Assembly (NCBI RefSeq): GCF_000968685.2
Contig: NZ_LAKD02000043.1
Span: 104,700-168,699 of the forward strand
Reading direction: 5' to 3'
Length of the DNA stretch: 64,000 nucleotides
Source: Streptomyces antioxidans
GTDB taxonomy: Bacteria > Actinomycetota > Actinomycetes > Streptomycetales > Streptomycetaceae
Below the pieces are notes generated by a model. It had not been told where the DNA came from, did not search any database, and saw nothing but the letters and a program-made list of their open reading frames with translations. Within the stretch, counting starts at the first letter, position 1. Every line of letters begins with the position of its first letter. The position numbers and the translations under genes are program-made. Shown here piece after piece: positions 25,391 to 33,590 of the stretch.

Positions 25391-26908
25391 ATGAGCGACT
25401 TCGACTACATCGTGGTGGGGGCGGGCTCGGCGGGTGCCGTGGTGGCGGCCCGGCTGACGGAAGCCCGGGACGTACGGGTGCTGCTGCTGGAGGCCGGGAA
25501 GGACGACGCGGCCGCGCAGATCCACGACCCCACCGCGTGGTTCACCCTCATCGGCGGTGAGCACGACTGGGGCTACACCACCGTCCCGCAGCCCGGCCTG
25601 GCCGGGCATGAGCAGGCCGCCGCGCGCGGCAAGGCGCTCGGCGGCTCCAGCAGCATCAACGTGATGACCTATGTCCGCGGCCACCTCGGCACCTTCGACG
25701 CCTGGGCGGCCGACGGCTGCACCGGCTGGGACGCCGCCTCGGTGCTGGAGACCTTCCGCGCCCTGGAACACACCGAGGGCCGTGACCCACGCTTCCGCGG
25801 TACCGGCGGGCCGCTGCGGCTCAGCCGGGCCGAGACGCCCAACCCGCTGAGCACCGCCTTCCTCGACGCCGCCAAGGAACTCGGCCATCCCTACAACGAC
25901 GACTTCAACGGCGAGGAGAGCGACGGCGCCGGACGCCATGAGTGGACCATCCACGAGGGGCGCCGCCAGAGCACGGCGGTCGCCTATCTCGATCCGGCCA
26001 TGGACCGCCCCCACCTCACCGTGCGCACCGAGGCCCGTGCACATCGGCTGCTCTTCGAGGGCACCCGCTGCGTCGGCGTGGAATACGCGGGCTCCAGTGG
26101 TGTGGCACGGCGGGTGCGGGCGGCGCGTGAGGTCATCGTGTGCGCGGGCTCGGTGGACTCGCCCAAGCTGCTGATGCTCTCCGGAATCGGCCCGGCCGGC
26201 CATCTGCGCGATGTGGGCGTCCCGGTGCTGGTGGACTCCCCCGAGGTGGGGGCCAATCTGCAGGACCACCCCCTGGTCGGGCTGGTCCACGAGGCGGGCA
26301 CCCCGCTGCCGCCGCCCCCGCTGACCACCGCCGAGGCGGCCCTGTTCACCAGGACCGACCCCGCGCTGCCCCGCCCCGACCTCGAGGTGTTCCTCTTTCA
26401 CATCCCGTTCCACCCGAGGCTGCTGCCGTTCCCGCCGAACAGCTTCACCCTGACGGCCGCCGCGATGCAGCCCCACAGCCGGGGCACGGTCCGGCTCTCC
26501 GGAGCGGACCCCGAGGACCGGCCGCTGATCGACCCCGGCTACCTCAGCGACGGAAGGGACCTCGCCACCCTGATCCAGGGAGTCGAACTGGCCCGGTCGC
26601 TGGTGGCCACCGACGCGTTCGAGGAATGGCAGCCGCGCGAGCTGCTGCCCGGCCCCGGGGTGAGCGGCCGGGACGGACTGGCCGACTTCGTCCGCGAGAA
26701 CACCGGCACCTACTTCCACCACGTCGGCACCTGCCGGATGGGCGGGGACGCGCAATCGGTGGTGGACCCCCGGCTGCGCGTCCGGGGCGTCGAGGGGCTG
26801 CGGGTCGCCGATGGGTCGATCATGCCGTCGATCGTCTCGGCCAACACCAACGCTTCCTGCGTCATGATCGGAGAGATGGCCGCCGAGCTGATCCGCGCCG
26901 ACGCCTGA
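25391..26908 (+). CDS. GMC-family FAD oxidoreductase (choline dehydrogenase-like)
   Basis: A 505-residue glucose-methanol-choline oxidoreductase. It starts with DYIVVGAGSAGAVVAARLTE, has GKALGGSSSINVMTYVRGH (FAD site) and GSVDSPKLLMLSGIGPAGHL. The C-terminal active site is FHHVGTCRMGG with a second conserved residue in SANTNAS. ATG 25391 is preferred over ATG 25388, because GGGGG is better spaced from it. Substrate is unknown; no betaine aldehyde dehydrogenase or transport gene lies beside it. Confidence 0.85.
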   Translation: MSDFDYIVVGAGSAGAVVAARLTEARDVRVLLLEAGKDDAAAQIHDPTAWFTLIGGEHDWGYTTVPQPGLAGHEQAAARGKALGGSSSINVMTYVRGHLGTFDAWAADGCTGWDAASVLETFRALEHTEGRDPRFRGTGGPLRLSRAETPNPLSTAFLDAAKELGHPYNDDFNGEESDGAGRHEWTIHEGRRQSTAVAYLDPAMDRPHLTVRTEARAHRLLFEGTRCVGVEYAGSSGVARRVRAAREVIVCAGSVDSPKLLMLSGIGPAGHLRDVGVPVLVDSPEVGANLQDHPLVGLVHEAGTPLPPPPLTTAEAALFTRTDPALPRPDLEVFLFHIPFHPRLLPFPPNSFTLTAAAMQPHSRGTVRLSGADPEDRPLIDPGYLSDGRDLATLIQGVELARSLVATDAFEEWQPRELLPGPGVSGRDGLADFVRENTGTYFHHVGTCRMGGDAQSVVDPRLRVRGVEGLRVADGSIMPSIVSANTNASCVMIGEMAAELIRADA

Positions 26909-27072
26909 ACGGGTTCGCCACGCCCGCCCGGCACGGAGGGGCGCCCCCCGAGGAGTAACCGAACAGCAGATCGGCACCCGTATGGAGCACCAGCTGACGG
27001 CGGTCCAGGGGCGATTCTGGGCCACACTGACGGCCGGATTCCGATGCTCCGTAGTGGCCGAGGAGGCTCCCC

Positions 27073-27267
27073 ATGGCCATTTCCATCTCCGTGGTCCTGC
27101 TGCTTCTGATCCTCACGGTGGTGTTTCTCCGCAGTGGCGGACTGCGTATCTCCCATGCGCTGGTCTGTGTGACGCTGGGCTTCTATCTGGCGAGCAGCAG
27201 CGTGGCGCCCACCATCTCCGAGGGGCTGGCAGCCACCGCGGACGTGGTCAGCAGCGTCCGTCCCTGA
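27073..27267 (+). CDS. Small membrane protein, unknown function
   Basis: A 64-residue protein. It opens with a hydrophobic helix ISVVLLLLILTVVFL, has a short basic loop with FLRSGGLRISHALV, and a second hydrophobic stretch VCVTLGFYLASSSVA. GGAGG six bases before the ATG supports a real gene. I do not recognise the family. It sits between the GMC oxidoreductase and the end of the first encapsulin gene. Confidence 0.7.
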   Translation: MAISISVVLLLLILTVVFLRSGGLRISHALVCVTLGFYLASSSVAPTISEGLAATADVVSSVRP

Positions 27268-27306
27268 TCCACGCCCGCGGTGACCGGTCTCTGACGGCCG
27301 CCGGGC

Positions 27307-28695
27307 TCAGCGGCCGATCTCGACGTCCTCCAGCACACCGACCGCATCGGGCACCAGAATCGCCGCCGAGTAGTAGGCGGACACCAGATAGGACGCCACG
27401 GCCTGCTCGCTGATGCCCATGAACCGGACGTTCAGACTGGGCTCGTACTCATCCGGGATGCCGGTCTGGTGCAGCCCGATGACCCCCTGGCTCTCCTCCC
27501 CGGTGCGCATCGCCAGAATCGAGCTGGTGCCGGACTCACTGACCGGGATCTTGTTGCAGGGCAGCAGCGGAACCCCACGCCATGACCGCACCGCGACCCC
27601 GGCCACCTCGACGCCCTGCGGATACAGACCACGGCTGCTGCACTCCCGCCCGAAGGCGGCGATGGTGCGCGGATGCGCCAGCAGATACTGGGTCTTGCGG
27701 CGACGGGCCAGCAGCTCGTCGAGGTCATCGGGGGTGGGCGGGCCGCCTCGGGTGTGGATGCGCTGGGAGAGGTCGGCGTTGTGCAGGAGGCCGATCTCGG
27801 GGTTGTTGATGAGCTCGTGTTCCTGGCGCTCGCGCAGGGCCTCGATGGTGAGGCGGAGTTGCTGCTCGACCTGGTTCATGGGGTCGTTGTAGAGGTCGGC
27901 GACGCGGGTGTGGACGCGCAGCACGGTCTGGGCCACGCTCAGTTCGTACTCCCGCGGCGCCAGCTCGTAGTCCACGAAGGTGCCCGGCAGGGCCGGTTCG
28001 CCCGAGTGGCCGGACGCGATGGCGATATCGGCCTCACCGCGCCGGTTCTGAGCGGGCGCGGTCCGCTCGACGACCCCCTGGAGATGGTCGCGCAGTGACG
28101 CGGAGCGGTCGGCGGCCTCCTGGACGACACGGCGGGGGAGGGTGAGCACCGTGGTCCGGGTGACGGCCCGGGCGGTGAACTCCCAGATGTGCTCCGGACC
28201 GGTCAGGACCGCGTCGCCGAAGTACTCCCCGTCGGCCAGCACCGCCAGCGTGCTGCCCTCGTCATACGCGCCGGGGGCGATCTGGCGGACCTTGCCATGG
28301 GCGATCAGGAACACCTGGTCGGCCGGGCGGCCCGCCTCCACCAGCACATCCCCCGGCGCGTACTCGCGCTGGACACAGCCGTCGGCCAGCGACTCCAGCA
28401 CTGAGCCGTCCCCGAAGCCGCGCAGCGTCGGCAGCTCGCCCAGCTCCGGCGGGATGACCCGCACCTGTGATCCGGTGGTGATGAACTCCACCCGTCCGTC
28501 CCCGACCGTATAGGTCAGCCGGCGGTTCACCCGGTACGTACCGGCCGACACCTGGACCCAGGGGAGGACGCGCAGCAGCCACCGGGAGGAGATGGCCTGC
28601 ATCTGCGGAACGGACTTGGTGGTGGTCGCCAGATTCCGTGCGGCGGCCGTGCCCAGACTCAGCGGCTGCTCACCGGACTCCACGGAGGTGGTCAT
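27307..28695 (-). CDS. Family 2B encapsulin shell protein with cNMP-binding-like insert (EshA-like), copy 1
   Basis: A 462-residue relative of S. griseus EshA. The HK97-type shell fold is split by an inserted cyclic-nucleotide-binding-like domain (about 75-205, with YAPGDVLVEAGRPADQVFLI). The C-terminal shell part contains YELAPREYELSVAQTVLRVH, YNDPMNQVEQQLRLTIEALR and FMGISEQAVASYLVSAYYSA. Such proteins assemble into protein nanocompartments. The start ATG 28695 has only a weak ribosome site. About 271 bases are nearly identical to copy 2 (28783-30195). No obvious terpene cyclase or desulfurase cargo gene is adjacent. Confidence 0.85.
   Translation of the reverse strand: MTTSVESGEQPLSLGTAAARNLATTTKSVPQMQAISSRWLLRVLPWVQVSAGTYRVNRRLTYTVGDGRVEFITTGSQVRVIPPELGELPTLRGFGDGSVLESLADGCVQREYAPGDVLVEAGRPADQVFLIAHGKVRQIAPGAYDEGSTLAVLADGEYFGDAVLTGPEHIWEFTARAVTRTTVLTLPRRVVQEAADRSASLRDHLQGVVERTAPAQNRRGEADIAIASGHSGEPALPGTFVDYELAPREYELSVAQTVLRVHTRVADLYNDPMNQVEQQLRLTIEALRERQEHELINNPEIGLLHNADLSQRIHTRGGPPTPDDLDELLARRRKTQYLLAHPRTIAAFGRECSSRGLYPQGVEVAGVAVRSWRGVPLLPCNKIPVSESGTSSILAMRTGEESQGVIGLHQTGIPDEYEPSLNVRFMGISEQAVASYLVSAYYSAAILVPDAVGVLEDVEIGR
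27721..27991. repeat. Near-identical tract shared by the two encapsulin genes (copy 1)
   Basis: This 271-base stretch matches 29200-29470 with about five differences, while sequence on both sides is clearly more diverged. The pattern suggests gene conversion between the two paralogues. Confidence 0.8.
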
Positions 28696-28782
28696 AAGTG
28701 CTCATCACCCATTTCGGTAGATCTTCGGGAAGGTATGCGAAGGCCATGGGCCCGAGCGGACGTCAGGGTCCGTCGGGCGGAT

Positions 28783-30195
28783 TCAGAGCCCGACTTCCAC
28801 GTTCTCCAGAATTCCGAGCGCGTCCGGGACGAGCACGGCCGCGGAATAGTAGGCGCTGACGAGATACGAGATGATGGCCTGCTCGCTGATTCCCATGAAC
28901 CGCACCGAGAGACTCGGCTGGTATTCGTCCGGAATTCCGGTGCGGTGCAGTCCGATGACCCCCTGATTCTCCTCCCCGGTGCGCAGAACGAGAATCGAGC
29001 TCACCCCGCTCCCGGAGACCGGGATCTTGTTGCACGGCAGGATGGGCACGCCCCGCCAGGCCGGCAGCGCATGCCCGTTCACCTCCGTGGGCTGCGGGGA
29101 GATGCCACGGCTGTTGAACTGCCGCCCGATCGCCGCGATGGCGCGCGGATGCGCCAGGATCAGCCCCGGGTCCTTCCAGACGGTGGCCAGCAGCGCGTCG
29201 AGGTCGTCGGGGGTGGGCGGGCCGCCTCGGGTGTGGATGCGCTGGGACAGGTCGGCGTTGTGCAGGAGGCCGATCTCGGGGTTGTTGATGAGCTCGTGTT
29301 CCTGGCGCTCGCGCAGGGCCTCGATGGTGAGGCGGAGTTGCTGCTCGACCTGGTTCATGGGGTCGTTGTAGAGGTCGGCGACGCGGGTGTGGACGCGCAG
29401 CACGGTCTGGGCCACGCTCAGCTCGTACTCCCGCGGCGCCAGCTCGTACTCCGCGAAGGTGCCCGGCAGGACCGGCTCGCCCGAGTGTCCCGAGGTCAGC
29501 GCGATAGCCGCCTCCCCGTGCTCGTTCCGCTCGGTCTCGGGTGCCGAGCGCACCGCCTCCACATGCGCGCGCAGCTCGGGTGAGCGGTCCAACTGCTCCT
29601 CGAACTCCTGCCGGGGCAGGGCCAGCACCGTGCAGGACGTCACGGCCCTCACGGTGATGCCCCAGGTGCCTGCCTCGGCGGCGGTCAGCTCCGGCTCCCC
29701 GATGTGGTCGCCACCGGCGGCCGAGCCGACCACCGAGGGCTCGTCGAACGCGCCCTCGGTCAATTCGTCGACCTTGCCGTGGGCGATCAGGAGGAGCTCA
29801 TCGGCCGGGCGCCCGGCCTCCACCAGCACATCGCCGGGTGCGAACTCCCGCTGGACGAAGCGGTCCGCCAGGGCCACGAGCACCGCGGTGTCCTCGAACC
29901 GCCGCAGCAGCGGCAGCTCGCGCAGCTCTACCGGGATGACCCGCACCTGCGATCCGGTGGTGGTGAACTCCACCCGGCCGTCCCCGAGCGTATGGGACGC
30001 CCGGCGGTTCACCCGGTAGGAACCACCCGGAACCTGCACCCACGGCAGCATCCGCAGCAGCCACCGCGAGGTGAGGCCCTGCATTTGCGGAACGGATTTG
30101 GTCGTCGTCGCCAGATTCCGCGCGGCCGCCGTGCCGAGGCTCAACTGCGGCTGCGAAATGTCGGTACCGGAACCCGGTTCAACGGACGTCGTCAT
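28783..30195 (-). CDS. Family 2B encapsulin shell protein with cNMP-binding-like insert (EshA-like), copy 2
   Basis: A 470-residue paralogue of the preceding gene, transcribed first. It starts MTTSVEPGSGTDISQPQLS and shares SLGTAAARNLATTTKSVPQM. The inserted nucleotide-binding-like domain (about 85-215) is more diverged than the shell part, so the two proteins could respond to different ligands. The shell C-terminus ends VPDALGILENVEVGL. Two shell genes side by side fit the described two-component Family 2B shells. A perfect inverted repeat lies about 90 bases upstream. The gene pair is separated by 87 bases. Confidence 0.85.
   Translation of the reverse strand: MTTSVEPGSGTDISQPQLSLGTAAARNLATTTKSVPQMQGLTSRWLLRMLPWVQVPGGSYRVNRRASHTLGDGRVEFTTTGSQVRVIPVELRELPLLRRFEDTAVLVALADRFVQREFAPGDVLVEAGRPADELLLIAHGKVDELTEGAFDEPSVVGSAAGGDHIGEPELTAAEAGTWGITVRAVTSCTVLALPRQEFEEQLDRSPELRAHVEAVRSAPETERNEHGEAAIALTSGHSGEPVLPGTFAEYELAPREYELSVAQTVLRVHTRVADLYNDPMNQVEQQLRLTIEALRERQEHELINNPEIGLLHNADLSQRIHTRGGPPTPDDLDALLATVWKDPGLILAHPRAIAAIGRQFNSRGISPQPTEVNGHALPAWRGVPILPCNKIPVSGSGVSSILVLRTGEENQGVIGLHRTGIPDEYQPSLSVRFMGISEQAIISYLVSAYYSAAVLVPDALGILENVEVGL
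29200..29470. repeat. Near-identical tract shared by the two encapsulin genes (copy 2)
   Basis: Partner of 27721-27991, offset 1479 bases, in direct orientation. Confidence 0.8.
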
Positions 30196-30286
30196 CGTGA
30201 ATGCTCACCCATCCCTGTACGGACCTTGAAGGGAAATTCCGCTCATGCAACTGCCAAGCTAGCAGCGGACTTTGGGCTTTTGCATT

Positions 30287-30300
30287 CACTCAAAAGAGTG
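30287..30300. promoter_or_regulatory. Inverted repeat upstream of the encapsulin pair
   Basis: CACTCAAAAGAGTG is a perfect 5+4+5 inverted repeat in the 395-base gap between the encapsulin operon and the divergent phosphodiesterase-like gene. It may be an operator. The rest of the gap holds a GGCGCGC/GCGCGCC hairpin (30393-30415) and nothing else I can name. Confidence 0.4.
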
Positions 30301-30590
30301 CCCGGGTGAGGGTTATGGCGGCGGTCGCCGACGGGTAAACATTCCGAATGCGTCGCGGGGCCGATGGCACGGCCCTCCCCGCCCGCCCACCCGGCGCGCG
30401 CATCCGCTGCGCGCCCCCCACGAACACCGCCGCCACCGCCCAGGCACCGTGGGAACGGCGAGGAAATGGCCGGGGACCACCCGTGGAACTCTTCGCACGG
30501 TACTGCCCTTTGGGCGTACGCCCGCCTGATACTCACTGGCGTCGATCCTGCGTATCCGGCACCCCGCCGGGACGAGAGCCGGGAGGCCCC

Positions 30591-31520
30591 ATGGACCGCC
30601 GTACACGCCGTGCCTTTGTCGTCACCCTCGGAGCCGCGCTGGCGGGCGGCGCGGCAGCGCCCGCCTTCGCGGACACATCCGCCTCGCTGAGCGACACCGC
30701 CGTCGCGAAGGACAACGCGAACGACAACTCCGAAGACGGCTCGAGGGACCGCGCCAAGGGCAAGCGGCCGCTGGCCAGAGCCCACGCCCACAACGACTAC
30801 GAACACCCGCGCCCGCTCCTCGACGCGCTCTCCCACGGCTTCGGCAGCGTCGAGGCCGACATCTGGCTGGTCGACGGCCAGCTGCTGGTCGCGCACGACG
30901 CCACGGACCTCGACCCCACCCGCACCCTGGAGTCGCTCTACCTCGACCCGCTGGCCCGGCGGGTGAGGGCCAACGGCGGCCGGGTCTACCGCGGTTACGA
31001 CCTGTCGCTGCAGCTGCTGGTCGACATCAAGACCGCCGGGGAGCCCACCTATTTGGAGCTGGCCAAGCGGCTGCGCCGTTACGGCCATCTGTTCAGCGCC
31101 GCCCACGGCGGGGTCGGCGGCCGGGTGCGCCGCGGCGCGGTGACCGCCGTCATCTCCGGCGACCGCGGCGCACGGGCCCCTATGGAGGCCGAGAAGGTGC
31201 GCCACGCCTTCTACGACGGACGGCTGGAGGACCTGGGCTCGGGCGTGCCCGCCTCCTTCATCCCGCTGATCAGCGCCGACTGGACCACGACCTTCAGCTG
31301 GACGGGGACCGGCCCGATACCGGCGGCCGAGCGCGAGACGCTGCGCCGCCTCGTCGCCTCCGCGCACGGCGCCCGGCAGACCGTGCGCTTCTGGGCCACT
31401 CCGGACGTGGCGGGTCCGGAGCGCGACGCCCTGTGGCGCGAGCTTCTTGCCGCCGGCGTGGACTACCTCAACACCGACGACCTGGCGGGCCTGGAGGCGT
31501 TCCTGCGCGCGGCCCGCTGA
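30591..31520 (+). CDS. Tat-exported glycerophosphodiester/PI-PLC-like phosphodiesterase family protein
   Basis: A 309-residue exported protein. The N-terminus MDRRTRRAFVVTLGAALAGG has a twin-arginine motif and an AFA cleavage site near residue 27. The TIM-barrel phosphodiesterase part begins ARAHAHNDYEHPRPLLDAL and continues FGSVEADIWLVDGQLLVAHD, with DIKT and the closing YLNTDDLAGLEAFL. These are the metal-binding His/Glu/Asp positions of the GDPD/PLC-like fold. GGGAGG precedes ATG 30591. The substrate is unknown. Confidence 0.82.
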   Translation: MDRRTRRAFVVTLGAALAGGAAAPAFADTSASLSDTAVAKDNANDNSEDGSRDRAKGKRPLARAHAHNDYEHPRPLLDALSHGFGSVEADIWLVDGQLLVAHDATDLDPTRTLESLYLDPLARRVRANGGRVYRGYDLSLQLLVDIKTAGEPTYLELAKRLRRYGHLFSAAHGGVGGRVRRGAVTAVISGDRGARAPMEAEKVRHAFYDGRLEDLGSGVPASFIPLISADWTTTFSWTGTGPIPAAERETLRRLVASAHGARQTVRFWATPDVAGPERDALWRELLAAGVDYLNTDDLAGLEAFLRAAR

Positions 31521-31610
31521 CGTCTTGTGGGGTGGCGTTCCCGCGGCGTCCCCGGCCCTCGCTGACGCCGTGTGGCGCGGTGTCTCTGGCCGCCGCTGAC
31601 GCCTCTCGGG
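31515..31610. repeat. Stop-spanning echo after the phosphodiesterase-like gene
   Basis: CGCTGACGTCTTGTGG (31515-31530, with the true stop) is echoed as CGCTGACGCCGTGTGG (31560-31575) and CGCTGACGCCTCTCGG (31595-31610 approximately). The second copied stop is in frame (45 bases), the third is not. The second copy also resembles a sequence at 41395-41410. Confidence 0.7.
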
Positions 31611-31669
31611 GCGGCGGCCGGGGAGAAAACCGCTCGCGCGCCGCCGCCCGCACGGCCATGCTGGCCCTC

Positions 31670-32158
31670 ATGCTCATCAGGACCGCCACCGCCGAGGACT
31701 GGCCCGCCATCTGGGCCTTCCTGCGCCGCATCGTCGCCGCGGGGGAGACCTACACCTACCCCCGCGACCTGGACGAGGACCGGGCCCGCGAGATCTGGAT
31801 GCTGAGGCCCCCGAGCCGTACCGCCGTCGCCACCGACCCCGAGGGCACGGTCCTCGGCTCGGCCAAGATGAACCCCAACCAGATGGGGCCCGGCGCGCAT
31901 GTCGCGGGGGCCAGCTTCATGGTGGCCCCCGAGCACGGCGGACGCGGTGTGGGCCGCGCCCTGGGCGAGCACGTCCTGGACTGGGCGCGCGCCGAGGGCT
32001 ACCAGGCGATGCAGTTCAACGCCGTGGTGGAGAGCAACACCGGGGCGGTCGCGCTGTGGCGGTCACTCGGCTTCGAGGTCATCGGCACCGTCCCCGAGGC
32101 GTTCGCCCACCCCACGAAGGGATATGTGGGGCTGCACATCATGCATCGCTTCCTCTGA
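31670..32158 (+). CDS. GNAT-family N-acetyltransferase
   Basis: A 162-residue acetyltransferase. The acetyl-CoA-binding segment is VAPEHGGRGVGRALGEHVLD, followed by AMQFNAVVESNTGAVALWRS and LGFEVIGTVPEAF, the usual order for this fold. ATG 31670 begins the conserved LIRTATAEDWPAIW; an ATG four codons earlier is possible, and neither has a clear ribosome site. The last 20 bases overlap the end of the convergent ROK gene. Confidence 0.85.
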   Translation: MLIRTATAEDWPAIWAFLRRIVAAGETYTYPRDLDEDRAREIWMLRPPSRTAVATDPEGTVLGSAKMNPNQMGPGAHVAGASFMVAPEHGGRGVGRALGEHVLDWARAEGYQAMQFNAVVESNTGAVALWRSLGFEVIGTVPEAFAHPTKGYVGLHIMHRFL

Positions 32159-33404
32159 TCCCGGCCGGCTCACCGGCCCCGTCGGGGTCCCTGAACCCCG
32201 CCGGGTCGTCGAGGACCGCCTGCACCACCGAGCTGGCCGCGCCCAGCAGTGGACCGTCCGGGCCCAGCCGGGAGACCGTCACCGCTCCGCTGCCGGGCCG
32301 GGCCGGGTCGGTGAGCCGCCTGCCCAACTCCCGCTCCAGGGCGGGCAGCAGCCAGGGCGCCAGCGGCGTCAGCGCCCCGCCGAGCACCACCTTCTCCGGA
32401 TCCAGGAGGTTCACCGCGCCCGCGAGGGCGATCCCGAGCGCCGAGCCCGCGCCGCGCAGCGCACGCCGCGCCCGCTGGTCGCCGCTGGCCGCCCGCACGG
32501 CCAGCACGGCGATACGGCCACCAGGGCCCGGGTGCCGGGCCGCGGCCTCCTCCGGGGACAGGCCGCTCGCCCGCAGCACCGCCTCCTCGCCCGCGTACTG
32601 CTCCAGACAGCCGCGCCCCCCGCAGGCGCACTCGGGCCCCTCGGGGCGCACCGGCACATGGCCCAGCTCGCCCGCGAAACCATGGGTGCCGCGCAGCAGT
32701 TGACCATCGAGCACCACCGCGGCGCCGATGCCGATCTCGGCCGAGACATGGACGAAGTCCCGGGGCGCCGGGTCATGGCCGCCCCGCCACAGCTCGGCGA
32801 GCGCGCCCAGATTCGCCTCGTTGTCCACGGTCACCGGCAGACCGGGCAGCGCCGCGCGCAGCTCGGGGCCGGTGTCCACGCCCTCCCAGCCCAGGTTGGG
32901 GGCGCGGACGACCAGCGATGAGTCCCGCGCCACCAGACCGGGCACCGCCACCGTGAGCCCCACCGGCCGCAGCCCGCTCAGCTCCGCCTCCGCCGCGACC
33001 TGCCGGACCAGACCGGCGAGCTGGGTGAGCACCGGGGCCGGTGGGCGGTCGCGGTTCGCCGACGCGAGCTCCGTACGGGCCCGTATCCGCCCGGCGAGGT
33101 CCACCGCGCACACCGCGAGGTGGTCCACGCCGATCTCCGCGCCAAGACCGGCCGGACCGCGCTCGTTGAGCTGCAGGGCGCTGCCGGGGCGGCCGACGGT
33201 GCCGGGCCGGGAGGGGCCCAGCTCGACCAGCAGCCCGTCCCGGATCAGCTCGTCGACGAGCGTGGAGACGGCGGCCCGGGTCAGCCCCACCCGCGCCGCC
33301 ACCGCGGCACGGGACAGCGGGCCGTGGGCGGCCACGGCGTGCAGCACGAGGGAGAGATTGCGCCGGCGCATCGCCTGCTGGGTGTTGGGCAGTGGCGCTG
33401 CCAC
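32139..33404 (-). CDS. xylR: ROK-family transcriptional regulator (likely xylose repressor)
   Basis: A 421-residue repressor. An N-terminal winged helix (about 10-75, LSRAAVAARVGLTRAAVSTL) is followed by a sugar-kinase-like ROK domain. The zinc motif is CACGGRGCLEQYAG and the sugar/phosphate segments ASAEIGIGAAVVLDG-like and LGGALTPLAPWL are present. The GTG at 33404 has GAGGAG 9 bases upstream. Beside xylB and xylA it is best read as the xylose-responsive repressor of both genes; ligand not shown by sequence. Confidence 0.83.
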   Translation of the reverse strand: MAAPLPNTQQAMRRRNLSLVLHAVAAHGPLSRAAVAARVGLTRAAVSTLVDELIRDGLLVELGPSRPGTVGRPGSALQLNERGPAGLGAEIGVDHLAVCAVDLAGRIRARTELASANRDRPPAPVLTQLAGLVRQVAAEAELSGLRPVGLTVAVPGLVARDSSLVVRAPNLGWEGVDTGPELRAALPGLPVTVDNEANLGALAELWRGGHDPAPRDFVHVSAEIGIGAAVVLDGQLLRGTHGFAGELGHVPVRPEGPECACGGRGCLEQYAGEEAVLRASGLSPEEAAARHPGPGGRIAVLAVRAASGDQRARRALRGAGSALGIALAGAVNLLDPEKVVLGGALTPLAPWLLPALERELGRRLTDPARPGSGAVTVSRLGPDGPLLGAASSVVQAVLDDPAGFRDPDGAGEPAGIRGSDA

Positions 33405-33495
33405 CTGAACCGTCTCCTCTCGGCCGATCCGGTCATTGTGCCGGGCCGGTACGACACCGGGGCTTCCCGGCCGGACCGGGGCGTCCCGGCCGCCG

Positions 33496-33590
33496 CCGTA
33501 CGGCGTTCACGCGCGGCGTGGCGTCCGTACGGCGTTCACGCGTGGCGTGGTGCGCTTGTGCCTGGTGCGGCGCGCTCACGCCTGGCGCAG
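33496..33590. repeat. Direct repeat and stop echo after xylB
   Basis: A 26-base unit occurs at 33496-33521 and 33525-33550 with one mismatch (core TACGGCGTTCACGCG). A diverged third copy at about 33566-33590 contains the xylB stop (minus strand, 33576-33578). Confidence 0.75.

Noticed and set aside
25391..31520. Terpene cyclase or cysteine desulfurase cargo gene near the encapsulins
   Set aside because: None of the neighbouring proteins has the DDxxD/NSE or PLP motifs; the GMC oxidoreductase starts directly at its Rossmann fold and the phosphodiesterase is Tat-exported.
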